Origin: Myrica gale
Taxonomy: Eukaryota > Streptophyta > Magnoliopsida > Fagales > Myricaceae
Assembly (NCBI GenBank): GCA_963930655.1
Contig: OZ005615.1
Location: 11,860,001-11,924,000 of the forward strand
Length of the DNA stretch: 64,000 nt
Direction of reading: 5' to 3'
Under the pieces are notes generated by a model, which did not search any database, was not told the DNA's origin, and saw only the letters and a list, made by a program, of their open reading frames with translations. The translations under genes and the position numbers were made by a program. Below are positions 1 to 12,581 of this stretch, in pieces (the first letter of the stretch is position 1; each line of letters begins with the position of its first letter).

Positions 1-1268
1 TCACTTCCCCAAATGATCCTCCATAACAACATAAATGGACAACAAAGTCCATGAAAAAAACGTGCAGTAATAAAACTCACGTACACCATAACAAAACAAC
101 ATAACAACCAAAGAAAAAGACAACGGCCGGCCATAAAGCGGTGAGGAAACAGGGCCTGAAGAAAATAAGTCGAACCACCCAAGCAAATCCACAAAAGGGG
201 AGGCGCGTGGCAGCGCGTGGGCGGACACGTGTCGGCCGATGGCGACTAGACTGGACCCGAGACGGACGCTTGGAACTGCTAATCCAGCCCTCATGCGCGT
301 GGCCACCAACGTGCTCCGGAGACACCGGGATCTGACCTGCAAAAAAACTACTTAGGGAGACCAAAAAAGAGAAGAAAAATAGAGGACCCGGCAAGATATA
401 TCCAAGAAAGAGGGAGGAGAAAGAGAAAGGAGGCAGCCGGTTGCATTGAAGGGGGAGGGGTTCAGACGAGGTGGGGTGGTGGAATTCTAGACAGAGATGA
501 GAGGCTCTCTCTCTCTAGAATAAAGGGAGCTTCTGACACAGCTTTTACAATGAATAGCTTTATTGTAAGTGGTAACCCAACCAACTTTTTAGCGTTGCGA
601 GTCGCTGTCCCATTACCCATTGTTATGGTTTTTACTACTTTGCCTATATTTTCTGGGTCACGATCTATTCCCATATCGCTTTCACATTTGCAGTGAAAAG
701 GATAATTCGGTGGAGAGAAAAAAAATTGTAATTATTTTATTACAACCAAATTTTTGGGCACCCAAATATCATCCGTACCAATGCCACTATGTTTCTGTTG
801 TATTTGAATCCTAAAGACATCCGCCCAGTTCCCCAGGAAACATCCATACTCAAATTAATTAGAGACAGTTCTGTGAGACATCGATACTCAAATTCGTGAA
901 ATCCCAATTTGATCCATGAACACAAATATACATGCTATCTTGCCCTCCTTTCAGAGAAAAATTTCGATCTGTTCAAACCAGCATCCATGAAACGACGACT
1001 TGAACAAAATAATAATAATAATATTAATACATGCGAGAGAAGCTCTAAATCCCCTGGAGAATAAGGGTTACGGTAACTGGGTAAGGATCTAAACTAGCGC
1101 ATCAAAAATACCCAAGAGAAGAGATCTCATTTTTGTCTCTTTCTCCTGGTGCAAAATGAGCGAAAGGAAAATAAAAGATTAACGGAAAACAAAATGAGAA
1201 AAGGGGGAAAAAAGGGACCGTCTGCATCAAAGAAGTATCCCATTTATAAGTTACAATTGGAGGTTTCC
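1..1268. other. Gene-free 3' flank of the hydrolase gene
   Basis: No reading frame here has a recognisable domain. The stretch contains a short CT run near 506-520 and an AAT-rich run near 1006-1026. It lies just downstream of the minus-strand hydrolase stop codon, so its right part is expected to hold that gene's 3' UTR. I could not place a clear polyadenylation signal close to the stop. Confidence 0.6.
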
Positions 1269-4200
1269 TTACAGGCTTTCCAAGTCAGGTTTAAATAAGA
1301 GTCCGCCTATGAAGGGTGATATAGCTGCGAGTAATGCCTTGGGGCACTCCTCATGTGGAAGATGCCCACATCCGGATATAGCAACCAGTCTCTGCACGGC
1401 AATAAATCATGGTAAAGATCAGATCAAGTAATTATTTTCTTTCTTTCTTTATTTTTCTCCATATTCTATCGTGTAGTATGTATCTGTGGCATCCGAGCAT
1501 TCTCTTAGAACTCTAAGCTTAATACGACTGGCCAGCCCACAAAACCCTGACAAGAGGGGCGGCCTTTGTGCTTAGGAATTTTGCGTCAATTGCTGGTTCT
1601 CCATGGGACTCATGGGTCAAACAGACTGAAACAAGTACACAGTAGATCTTAGAGTTACTTAGCTTAGCTGGACTTCTTTTTTTTTAATCAAAAGGCTTGA
1701 GGCAAAGAGCCTCAAACCAAACTTCCATTAAAACATCTCATTTATATATAAGCAGAGCACTCATTGTAAATTGTATTAACACGGTTTGTATAACTGAATA
1801 TACGACTGATGTATTCAAGATCCTGCTCTATCTTCATCTCTCTCCCTACTCTATAGTCAACATGGTATCAGAGGAATTTTCACGCTCTCATTGCGCTCTG
1901 TTTCGAAACATCTGTTGTAGTGCTACTAGTTGATTCAATTCATGTCTGGTTAAGAAGTTGAAGTTCCGCATTCCCCAAATCTTCCAAATCCCCCAATTCT
2001 TCCAAGTCCTCCAATTTGCAATCAAGATTCAATGACTGACAGTGCATACATCATCACATCAGGTGATACCTCAAATACACCTATTGTATCTCCACCTCTC
2101 AATGGTAAAAACTATTACTCTTGGAGTCAGGCTATGCTCATGGCTATAGGAGCTAGAAATAAGTTTGGTTTTCTGGATGGTAGTATACCTCAGCCATTTT
2201 CTAATGATCTGAATTATAGCAAGGTGTCCTCTTGGATCTGTGCTTCGGTTTCATCTGAAGTCGCACAAGTTATCTTGTATATCGACTTGGCAAAAAAGAT
2301 GCGGAAGTTGCTCAAACAACGATTTGAACAGAGTAACGAACCAAACATTTTTTGAGTTGCAGCAGGCTATCAATGTCATTACTCAAGGACAAAATTCTGT
2401 TAGTCAGTATTCCACAAGATTAGAATCTCTATGGAATGAGTTCCATCAATTTTCTCCCTTACCGACTTGCACATGTGGTGTTTGTGATAATTGCACTTGT
2501 AAGGTTTTGAGACTCATTGTTGAAAGAGAAGAAAAGCAATTAACTATGTTTTTTCTCATGAGCTTAAATGAGACCTACCTTCCCATTCGTGGACACATTC
2601 TATTGATGAAACTTTTTCCTACCTTGAATGAGATTTATTCTCTGATTATTCAAGAAGAACGGCAAAGAGGCTTCATTCGTAGTCCCTCATTTACTCATGA
2701 GAACATTGCTATGATGACTTCTTCTGATGTCATTGCTGCTGCAGTTCCTCGAAGGAATTTTAATCCCAAAGAACGCCCAATCTGCACTTATTGTAATCGA
2801 AAGGGACACACTCGTGAGAAGTGTTTTGAGCTGCATGATTACCCTCCATGTTGGGTACCTAAGAAGAAGTCTTTTGTTGACTCTCGTCCTTTGCCATCTC
2901 AGCATGCAGCACACCAAGTTTCAGCTCCTCAGGCTTTTTCTTCCAGTTCTGCAATTTCACAAGATCAGTTACAGCAGCTTCTCACCCTTCTTCAATCTCA
3001 AGTCAAGCCTGAAACTCCATTAGGCCTCCAGCCATCCCCTGACAGGCCTTCCACTTTTGCTAACATGGCAGGTAGTTCTTTTCCTTCTCCTAATTCCACA
3101 CATACTTGGATTGTTGACAATGGAGCAACTGACCACATGGTCTGCTCTCTTTCCCTCTTTTCCACAATTACAAATCCCTTACATGCTCAAGTCAGTTTAC
3201 CTAATGGCCATTCGACTGAGGTTATACACATTGGATCAGTCATTCTTTCTCCAGATTTAACATTACATAATGTTCTTTGTGTTCCTTCTTTTACTTTCAA
3301 TTTGATTTATGTCAACAAACTCACTTCAGCCTCTCATTTAGCCCTGATTTTCTTGTCTAACAAGTGTCTTATACAGGACCTACATGCTTCGAAAACGATT
3401 GGAGTGGCTAATCAAAATGATGGTTTATACTTGCTTCATTCCGGTTCTGTTTTCTCTTCTCCTTGTTCTTTACATTAATGTTAATAATGTTGCTTCTGCA
3501 ATATGGCACAATAGATTAGGTCACATATCATTTTCCCGCATGGCTCTCTTAAAGGATGTCATTCTTAATGTACATAATCTTCATAATGGTCTTTGTGAAG
3601 TTTGCCCTTTAGCAAAACAACATCGTTCTTCATTTCCTTTTAAGTTTCATTCATACTACTCATCCTTTTGAGATCATTCATTGTGATATATGGGGTCCCT
3701 TTGCATTAGCTACCAATAATGGTCATCATTATTTCTTGACTATTGTTGATGACTATACTCGATGCACTTGGTTGTACCTTATGAAATTCAAATCCGAAAC
3801 TCAAAAGTTTCATACTTCCTTTTTCAATCAAACTAGTTGCCCCTACACCCCTCAACAAAATGAGGTCGTAGAGTGCAAACATCAACATCTCTTGAACATT
3901 GCACGAGCTATTCGCTTTCAATCCAATGTTCCTTTTAAAGTTTTGGGAAGATTGTGTCATGACTGCCACCTATTTGATTAATCGCATCCCTTCTCCTTTG
4001 CTTGGAAATAAATCTCCTTATGAGATGTTATATAATGCCAAGCCCTCCTACTCTCATCTACTCTCTTTTGGTTGTCTTTGTTTTGCCACAAACACTACTG
4101 ACAAATCAAAGTTTGCTGCCCGTGCACATAAGTGTGTTTTTGGGTTATCCATTTGTTTCAAGAGATGTCGTTTTTCATGAATCCTCTTTTCCCTTCAAAG

Positions 4201-7200
4201 ATTCATCTCATGTTTTCTCTCATCCCTCATCTGATTTTGTTCTTCCTCATTCAGCCCTTGATTTTACTTTCTATTTCTACTCCATCTCCCGCATCTCCAC
4301 AGCCTGATATTGTTCATTCTTTTGTTCCTGCATCTCATGATCTTACACCCGATCATCATGAGCTGTTGTTGGACATTCCTCCTCTTAGAAAATCTACTCG
4401 TACTAGACATCCTCCTTCTTACCTACAGAACTATCACTGTCAGTTAGCTCACTCCACTTGGTTTCTTTGCCTCAAGGTTCTGGTTTGGTAGTTGATTTAG
4501 CAAGGTATATTTTTTATTCAAAACTTTCTCCTTCTCATCAAGCCTTTACTTTGGTCATTTCTACTCATCCCGAACCTAAATCTTACAAAGAGGCTGCTCA
4601 AAATCCCAAATGGCAAGATGTCATGCTTGCTGAAATGTCAGCTTTTGAGAATAACAACACCTGGGTTGTTACTGATTTACCTCATGGTAAGAAAGCTATT
4701 GGATGCAAATGGGTCTACCGTGTGAAGTTTAAGGCTGATGGTTCCGTGGAACGTTACAAGGCTCGCCTTGTAGTCAAAGGGTTTACTCAACAAGAAGGAA
4801 TTGACTATGCTGAAACCTTTTCTCCGGTTGCCAAAATGACTACTGTGAGATGTTTCTTAGCACTTGCAGCCAGTCAAAACTGGTTTTTAGAGCAATTGGA
4901 CGTCAACAATGCCTTTTTACATGGAGATTTAGATGAAGAAGTGTATATGGTTATTCCACCGGGGTTTGCTAAAGAAGGGGAGAACAAAGTTTGTCGCTTA
5001 ATGAAGTCCTTGTATGGCTTAAAACAGGCTAGTCGCCAATGGTTTTGTAAGCTTTCTGATATTCTCTTTTCTCTTGGATATCAGCAAAGCAAAGCTGAGT
5101 ATATAGCTTGTTTACAAAGGTCCATGGTTTTATTGCCCTCTTAGTTTACGTAGATGATATCATCATTGCTTCTAATGATATGACATTTGTTTCTCATGTT
5201 AAATCTTATTTGGACTCTTAGTTCAAAATAAAATATTTAGGGCAATTGAAGTATTTTTTGGGGCTTGAGATTGCTCGCCATTCCACTGGAATTTCTCTTA
5301 GCCAACGCAAATATGCCTTGAAAATTTTAGAGGATAGTGGCTATCTTAGTTGCAACCCTGTGGCGTTTCCCATGGATTCCAAGCTCAAATTGTCTAAGGA
5401 AGATATTGATCCCTTACCTGATGGTTCTCCCTTTCGTCGTCTCATTGGTCGATTGTTATATCTGACCATTACACGTTTGGATCTCTCTTACTCCGTGCAT
5501 ACCTTGGCTCAGTTTATGTCTCGGCCTTGTCACTCTCATATGAATGTTGCATATAGTGCTTCAATACATCAAGGGAACTCCAACCGATGGTCTCTTTTTC
5601 TCTGCTTCTTCTAGTCCTCACCTCAAGGTTTTTCAGATAGTGACTGGGCTGCTTGTGTTGACAGTTACAAGTCCATATCTGGTTTTCGTCTCTTTGTTGG
5701 TGATTCTCTTGTTTCTTGGGGATCTAAGAAGCAATCTACTGTTTCTAGAAGCTCTGCTGAAGCTGAATATAGAGCTCTTGCCTCTTTAAGCTGTGAAGTT
5801 GTTTGGATATTACAACTCTTTCAAGATCTGTGCATTCCTCACTCTTTTCCAGCTTCTCTCTATTGTGATAGTCAAGCTGCTTTGTCTCTTGCTGCTAATC
5901 CCGTTTTTGTCTCTTTGTTGGTGATTCTCTTGTTTCTTGGGGATCTAAGAAGCAATCTACTGTTTCTAGAAGCTCTGCTAAAGCTGAATATAGAGCTCTT
6001 GCCTCTTTAAGCTATGAAGTTGTTTGGATATTACAACTCTTTCAAGATCTGTGCATTCCTCACTCTTTTCCAGCTTCTCTCTATTGTGGTAGTCAAGATG
6101 CTAATCCCGTTCATCATGCTCGCACCAAACATGTTGAAATAGACTGTCATTTTATACGGGAGCAAATAGCTAAGGGTTTGGTCCAGCTGTTTTATGCTTC
6201 TACTACGATATTTTCACTAAGGCTCTTGGGAAGTCTCAATTTCAGTTTCTTCTTTCCAAGCTTGGTACATGTTGAAATAGACTGTCATTTTATACGGGAG
6301 CAAATAGCTAAGGGTTTGGTCCAGCTGTTTTATGTTTCTACTACGATATTTTCACTAAGGCTCTTGGGAAGTCTCAATTTCAGTTTCTTCTTTCCAAGCT
6401 TGGTACTCATAGTATTCATACTCCAGCTTGAGGGGGAGTCTTAGAGTTACTTAGCTTAGCTGGACTTATTCTTCTGTTATAACATCTCATTTAGTTCCAT
6501 TTAGTTATAACAATTAGTATAGCAGAGGTCTTATATATATGAAGAGCACTCGTTGTAAATTGTATTAACACAGTTTGTATAATTGAATATACGACTGATG
6601 TATTCAAGATCCTTCTCTATCTTCATCTCTCTCCCTACTCTATAATCAACACTAGAGGCAGTCACCACTACGATTGGAGGTTATATGACGAGATTTCTCA
6701 TTCCCAGTCACCGCGACATTATCCAACAATTGCTGTTAATTTCATACCGGTGAAGTAATAGAACAAGACATAATAGAAAGATACTTACAGAATTTACAAA
6801 TTTTGCAGCCATAGCTTGAGAAGATTTGAGAGAGACAAGGGCATCTTCAGCTCCAGTGATAACCAACACTGGAATATCTTCGATCGCTTTTATCAATGAA
6901 TCTGCATTTTGGAGTGAAAGGGTCATCTCCGATGACAGTCTACCTATCTCATGGAGCCCTTCATCCCAACCCTCTACACATAGGGGTGCCTGAGTGCATA
7001 ACCAAAGGTACTGATGGGTTAGCATACAGAATTTATCGGCCACTAAGAGTGAGAAATCATGCATCTTAGCCAACGGCCCAACCAAAGCTCAAGTGTAGGA
7101 AGTATAGGACACTTAATGCGAAAACGCGGGTATGTAGTTTTACCAATTCAACAATATTGTACGATGAAAACCAAACTATTTTGTGCAATGCACAATTGCT

Positions 7201-10200
7201 GTTTTACCAAGAAACAAGCTTCCCAACCTGAAAACTTAACATTCAAGACTCGGCATTCTATGTTTGTATGTATATATGCCACTGTCCTACACCGAAATGC
7301 TACCTGAACAGTTAATGCACAGAGAAAATTACAGGGAATGAAAAAGGTTGCCAAATTTTCCCTTCTAAAAAACACATCACACCCAGAAGATCGATTAATC
7401 GTTTCTTTGCCACCGAATTCAAGGGGAAAATATAGCAATCAGAGTGTTCTGTTTTTCTTTACCATAACACATTAACTAGTCCATTTTCTTATCAACCTTG
7501 AAGAAAATCTCCAAAATGAGCGTTTCTGAATGAGTACATCCCCTTCTCCTTTCACATATGCAAAAAAGAGTGTTTGACAGACTATTTGAACCACATTATG
7601 CTACTGTATTTAAGATAATGAGAACCAAACAAAACTATCCAATTGTGGTGCAGACATACCTTATAGAGGCTCAAAACCTCAGTTGTTAGCTTGGAAGCAT
7701 CATACCACGCACGGCGATTAATCACTTGAGTGACTTCTGCTCGCAGTAGGGGACGAACCAAGTGCTTCTTACCTAGTGAAGTATGCAGAAGAATCCTGGC
7801 AAAGGCTGGAACCACTTCTCTTGTCAAACTAACACTTAGCAGTACGATCCCCTGAATCACAATCTGAATCATGCAAGAAGGAAGAGATAAGGAGCTCTTT
7901 CTGGGCGTTCTTATTTTTTTTTTAAATTCTCTCACTTGATAAAGAGCTTCTTCTTCTTCTTTTTTTTTGGGGGGGGGTGGTTAGCAGATAAATGAACAGG
8001 AATGTCCAAAAGGTAAAAAGCCAGTGTCTGTGGTCAGCTATGGGGTTTTGATCATGAACTAGCTTGTAACAACACCTTAAGAGAATAAAAAATTCACACA
8101 GAAATACAAAAAGAATACTCACATTGAAAGAATTCATTGATGATTGGACTCTTTGTGCAGCCTTCAAAGCAAGTAGGCCTCCATCATCATGACCAACAAG
8201 AACTACCGAAGAAAACCCCATCTCAGAGCAGAAAGAAAGAAGCAAGTCTATCTGAAGCATCAAGACAGCAAAATTGAGAGTTATAACTGAATCAGCTCCT
8301 AAAAGAAAGGATAAAGACCATTAATACATTAAAATGCATGGAAAAAGACCAGAAAAGCAACCACAAAATGACCATAGGTTATTCTCCAAATGGTTTCGAC
8401 TTTACACTGAAGAGGAGCACTCAATCAGGTACTCTAATGCTGTATCTGGCAGCAAAGGATGGAGGCTTTGAATTTGAAGCAGGAGGAATCCCATACCAAT
8501 CGTAAAAAGAGCAGAAAAGCAACCACAAAAAGACCACAGGATATTGTATAAATGGCTTCACATGCACACTGAAAGGAGCACTCAATCTGGTACACTTATG
8601 CTGTATTTGGCAGCAAAGGATGGAGGCTTTGAATTTGAAACAAGAGCTATTCCTGAGACGCGAGGACTCCAATTCTATCCAAAATCCACTCTAAACCTCC
8701 AAATATGTTGAAAACCAATTATTTGATTTGATTTCACTTCCTGTCCTTCAGTTTCTCTTAGAAAGAAACAACAACAATAACATAACTTCAACTACGAGCA
8801 GATAAACATAGGATGAACATTTGTAGCTGCAGGGCATATCTTCCCCTTCCCAGAAGGAGAGATATCTGAATTGAATTGGAATAAGTGGGGCACATGGCCC
8901 CTGGTGTAGGACAGGATTAAAATTATCAGAACAACAAAAGAATAAGAGCGTAGAATTACCTGACTCTCAAGCCTAAAAGGATTAGGCAATTCATTTTCCT
9001 CCCAATCCTTCCGCCGCGGTCTTGAAGTTAATCCCCAACCAGGCCGATCAAAAGCAGCAACTGTGCAACCAACCTGCCGGGCCAGCGACCCCATCACATT
9101 CCTCCATGAGAAGACCCCACCCCCAAATCCATGCACTAGGACAACACCAAATTGGCCATTTGCCTGCAAGCCCCTCTCTAAAGGCCAAGAGCTCAACCTA
9201 CTAACTCCGCCCTCCACACTGGTGTCGTCTAGGCTCAAAACGGGGATTTCTTCAGAAAGCACAGGAGTTGCAGAACCATCTAGCAAGGGAGCATAAAGTG
9301 AAGAGCTGTGAAACTGATTGCTATAGCTCCTGTGAAGTTGAAACTGGCCGTTTGGCAACATACTTAATGGATGCCTCTCAAATTTTAGTCTTCCCATGGC
9401 TATTTCTGGTGAGCTGCAGACAAGATCAGGTTCAAGAAAGGTGGTGGAGGATAATGAATGAGGTGGAGAACCAGGCAAGCTGAGCTTGTAATGCAGTGTA
9501 AGCCCTCTAAATGTTATGAAGAAACTGTCAATGTCGGCAAGTAATCTGATAGGGAGTTCCTTTTCTACACAAGATGACCCGGAAGGCTTTCGCCTCATTT
9601 CACTGTCACTTTTTGGAGTCTTCCCTCCAGAGGGAGTAGGAGATCGTGGGACTTTCTGAAAACCAGATAACACACTCTTGCATGAAAGGACCTGATAATT
9701 TGGTATGGAGAATGGTCAGGGCAAAAAAAAGGAAGCAGTCCTCTTATGTATCCATGGAAACGTCATTGAGAAATCTAACAATAAAAAGAACATAGTTCCC
9801 ATAGAGTAACATTGTGGAAGCAAGCACCTGCACTAAGTCAAAGGGCCAATGTATAGGAACAAAACCGTGTAATGGACAAGAGTATATTCAGTTGCTTAAA
9901 AGACAACAGTATTACTTTTCCATAACCAAATACCTATGAGGAAGTAAATCAAGCATAAAACAAACTTATGCAAACTTACTGCTTCTGGGTCAACTCGGTG
10001 AAACATGAGCTTTCTCCGGGCTCTGCAGCTTGTCCTGTATGCAACCACAGTATGGCCAAGGGCAAAGACTACGGATGAAAGAAACAACACCGGCATTCCC
10101 CATGATTTCTTCACATGAAGCTTCTGCCTATAGAGGGAAGATGAGACTTCCGCCTCAATTTGAGAGTTAACTGAGAAAACACAGACCTTGACTGAAAGAA

Positions 10201-11321
10201 GAATAATCGAGACAAATGAACATAGAGTCACTGTTCCAAGATATGGACCGTGGGAGAGAGCAGGCGCATCGCACATTGAATAAACACCTGCAGTCACAAA
10301 AAACTGGATAAGAAAAAAATGGGAAAAAGTCATCTCTATCAGATGAAAATTTAAAAAGAAACACGAACAGGGCACCAGTTCCATTAGTTTCTGTTGGATT
10401 CTGCTTACGAAATCTTGTTACACTTGGTCACTGAAACATCTTGGTGAATATAAACTTGAAAAAAATGAATGAATATCAGAATCTCAGGCTTCATGCACCT
10501 GAATCACCTCTCCCATGAATGAATATCACATGTTCTTTCACATGTTTGCCTCGGATGTTTCTTTTAACTAAAAGCCAAACATGATAATCAGAGCTGTAAT
10601 CTCCTTCCTTTTCTTCGTGGACTTTCATGGCAATCAAACATGAAATTCAAAAATATAGTTGGTAAAACACGAACAAGTATTTTCATGATAGGAAAGTATA
10701 AAAACGTTTAAAACAGGTCTAAGCTCACTTAAGATGAGCACTCGTTTTCCTACGGATCAAAGACCCAAAAAGGGAGGAAAAAAACAAGAAGAGAAAAGAA
10801 AAAGACAACAAAAATAGGCTGTAATAGGGGGGAACTCTTTCGGAAAAGAAAAATTCCACAGCTTGAATATACAGAGAATAGACCAAACAACATAATTGTT
10901 TGAATGGTTTATTTAGAAACAGCAAAAAAAAATATCGCCTTGGCATTGCGATTCCTTGAAAAACCAGCAAGTTGAAGATCAAATTCCTTAAAAAAGACAG
11001 ATTGTAAAATTAAAACAAAATGTCTAAAAGCTAAAAGGGGCGGAGAACATAGAGGATCGTACAGATTATGACGAGAGATCTGACAACGGAGACGAGAGGA
11101 ATATCGGTCAAGGAGCTCTTGAAAGCGTATCGACGCAAGTGCTCCTTGAAGCTGTAGCAATGGAAACAGGTAAAGCTCGATATCAAAACGAAGGGCACTA
11201 GCACGTCCCCTAGGGCCACAAGCACAGGAAGCGACGAAACTAGCAGCGACACCACCATGGCCACCATGAAAAACACCGTCCTTATGATCCTCCTAACCCT
11301 CTCCAGCCCTCCCTTTGCCAT
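1269..11321 (-). CDS. Membrane-anchored alpha/beta-hydrolase, 7 exons, 651 aa
   Basis: Exons on the minus strand are 11063-11321, 9980-10287, 8960-9691, 8123-8251, 7660-7863, 6789-6989 and 1269-1391. Every intron is GT-AG, and the 1,956 nt stay in frame from ATG to TAA. Exons 1-2 encode several hydrophobic segments (about residues 14-140), so the N-terminus is probably membrane-embedded. Exon 3 gives the oxyanion motif VLVHGFGGG (His376) and [18 protein letters not shown]. Exon 4 gives the nucleophile elbow GHDDGG (residues 453-458), with Asp where lipases have Ser, as in epoxide-hydrolase-like members. Exon 6 supplies the acid in GAED (Asp593), and exon 7 the catalytic His in [10 protein letters not shown] (His621). 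The sequence resembles a conserved plant-specific hydrolase family that I know from Arabidopsis; its substrate is unknown to me. Intron 6 is 5.4 kb because a copia element sits in it; without the element it would be about 390 bp. Whether intron 6 is still spliced efficiently cannot be seen from sequence. Confidence 0.9.
1647..1862 (+). repeat. 5' LTR of the copia element
   Basis: It begins TCTTAGAGTTAC rather than the usual TG and ends in CAACA directly before the primer-binding site. A TATA-like stretch, TTTATATATAAG (about 1741-1752), may be the LTR promoter. It matches 6439-6651 except in the middle, where the two LTRs carry unrelated stretches. Confidence 0.88.
1863..1874 (+). other. Primer-binding site of the copia element
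   Basis: TGGTATCAGAGG follows the 5' LTR with no gap. This is one base from TGGTATCAGAGC, the common plant site complementary to initiator methionine tRNA. Confidence 0.85.
2032..6115 (+). pseudogene. Broken copia gag-pol polyprotein
   Basis: Gag starts at 2032 and contains [14 protein letters not shown]. It shifts frame near 2335 and continues to the zinc knuckle [14 protein letters not shown] (about 2787-2828). The protease motif is [11 protein letters not shown] (about 3109-3141), with DNG where an active enzyme has D-S/T-G. The pre-integrase region IWHNRLGH (about 3501) follows, then integrase with [10 protein letters not shown]. The integrase lacks about 100 residues between its first part and [12 protein letters not shown] (3838 onward). 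Reverse transcriptase runs from [11 protein letters not shown] (about 4711) through [19 protein letters not shown] and [13 protein letters not shown] appears only after a stop (about 5148). RNase H ([15 protein letters not shown], about 5749-5793) is followed by partial duplications. Several enzymes lack essential parts, so it cannot make a working polyprotein. Confidence 0.92.
5688..6100 (+). repeat. 221-bp tandem duplication in copia RNase H region
   Basis: The sequence from 5688 to 5908 repeats from 5909 onward with few substitutions. The second unit lacks bases near its end (around 6095). It duplicates the RNase H coding region and must have arisen within this element. Confidence 0.88.
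6130..6405 (+). repeat. 138-bp tandem duplication near copia 3' end
   Basis: 6130-6267 and 6268-6405 are almost identical (one C/T difference near 6196/6334). This second local duplication lies just inside the 3' LTR. Confidence 0.9.
6428..6438 (+). other. Polypurine tract of the copia element
   Basis: TTGAGGGGGAG directly precedes the 3' LTR. This is the usual place and composition of the plus-strand primer of copia elements. Confidence 0.85.
6439..6651 (+). repeat. 3' LTR of the copia element
   Basis: It starts TCTTAGAGTTAC and ends ATCAACA, as the 5' LTR does. The middle holds a TTAGTTATAACA-type stretch absent from the 5' LTR, which instead has a poly-T/CTTGAGG segment. Confidence 0.88.
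8341..8645. repeat. Diverged tandem repeat in hydrolase intron 3
   Basis: 8341-8485 and 8503-8645 are two related units about 162 bp apart. Both contain GCAGCAAAGGATGGAGGC and GAAAAGCAACCACAAAA. They differ at many positions, so the duplication is much older than the 25.7-kb duplication. They lie wholly within an intron. Confidence 0.8.
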
Positions 11322-12577
11322 GACAAATCTGACGGCCTGAACGAATCACGACTGTACGTCTATATAACGGTCTGTACAAATTTCTGTCTCTCTCCGTTTG
11401 ATCGTACTGTTGCGGTTGCTTTATGTGGAACTGAGAGAGAGCGCTGAAACCCTAGCCGATAAATCACCGGCGGCAGATTATCAGCCATTTCCCGAATTTT
11501 TTTTCCAACGAGAGCCGGGGCCGGACGGTAATTCACAGCTTTATTGAGGATGGACGACTTAGAGGATAAGGTATCAGGAAGCTCTCTCTCACAGGTCAGA
11601 GAGGGAGGGAGAAAGGGCTGTGAATCAAAACTCAGATGCCATTGGTGGTGTTTTTGAAAGTTTTCTCTGCCTCTCTATCGATCTCTCTGTTCCTGTGTGT
11701 TTCTTGTGCGTTGCTGTATTTCTTTGTATTTTTTAAAAAATATATATATATGAGAAACTTTAATACGAGCTGTAAAGTTGGGAGACATATTCAGTAAGTT
11801 TATGGGATTAAATTATGTCGAGAAAGTGAGATAGCCAACCTTGAAATTAGTCCAGTTAAAAAATATTTAGGCACAAAAATTATTATAATAAATTACTAAC
11901 TTCAAATTGTACGTGGCTTTTGGCATAAAAGTAATTATGACACACCAAGCCTCGTCGTTCAAAAAAAAAAAAGAGCCTCGTCGTTCATCCAATGAAAGTA
12001 AACCAACTCGACAATCCAGAAAATGCTTAGTTATTTATTTGGTTTAATAAGGGCGGCGAGCTATCAGAAAATGCTTCTTTAAAATTAAGCGAGAACCCGA
12101 GAACGTGACCGTTAGAGGGTGGACGAGATCGTGGTCGGGACCAGAAATTTAAAATAAAACCCAACCTGTCTACAATCCCGGCCATCTTTGCCCGCAGGTC
12201 ACGTCACGATCACCACGACCACGCATATTGATGACTGTGCCCCTAGGTCCCATGTTCGTCCCTCCCCCACTCTGTTTCGTTCTCTCCCCGTAAGCCACAT
12301 GGCTGAACGGCTCAGCCTGTAAGCGATGTACTGTCTGTAGGACCCAGTAGGAGTGGAGGACGCAACGGTCGGATTTATTTTAAAAAAACAATAACGAAAA
12401 CGAAAACGAAAACGGAAACGAAAACATAGATCGAAAATTCTTTTTTCTTTATCTTCGATTAATTCCCTAAACGTGTGTAGGACGGATCCAGTAATTCACA
12501 AGAATTAGTAAAAGGTTTAATTAATCGCCTAATCTTTAGGGTATAACCTAACCTAAAATTCGTAGTTAAAGTAAATT
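11322..12577. other. 5' region of the hydrolase gene and left flank of the duplication
   Basis: It holds the expected 5' UTR and promoter of the hydrolase. A TATATA at 11353-11358 is only about 35 bp from the ATG, too close to call as a TATA box with confidence. CT-rich stretches (11570-11690) and an AT run (11743-11752) follow. An AACGAA-type hexamer repeat (12391-12425) lies about 150 bp left of the duplication breakpoint. No gene is recognised. Confidence 0.55.
12391..12425. repeat. AACGAA hexanucleotide repeat
   Basis: About five units of ACGAAA with one G substitution. It lies outside the duplicated unit and occurs once in the window. Confidence 0.8.
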
Positions 12578-12581
12578 TTTT

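Larger units (their letters stand above)
1647..6651 (+). mobile_element. Ty1/copia LTR retrotransposon, degenerate, in hydrolase intron 6
   Basis: The 5,005-bp element has LTRs, a primer-binding site, a polypurine tract and remnants of gag, protease, integrase, reverse transcriptase and RNase H in copia order. It is flanked by imperfect 5-bp target duplications, GTAGA (1642-1646) and CTAGA (6652-6656). The two LTRs differ by substitutions and larger indels, so the insertion is old. It lies antisense to the host gene. Many stops and frameshifts rule out autonomous activity. Confidence 0.93.

Noticed and set aside
1697-1933. 78-codon frame over the copia 5' LTR
   Set aside because: It is non-coding LTR and leader sequence; gag begins at 2032.
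11353-11358. TATA box of the hydrolase gene
   Set aside because: It lies about 35 bp from the ATG, leaving almost no 5' UTR. AT runs of this kind are common in the region.
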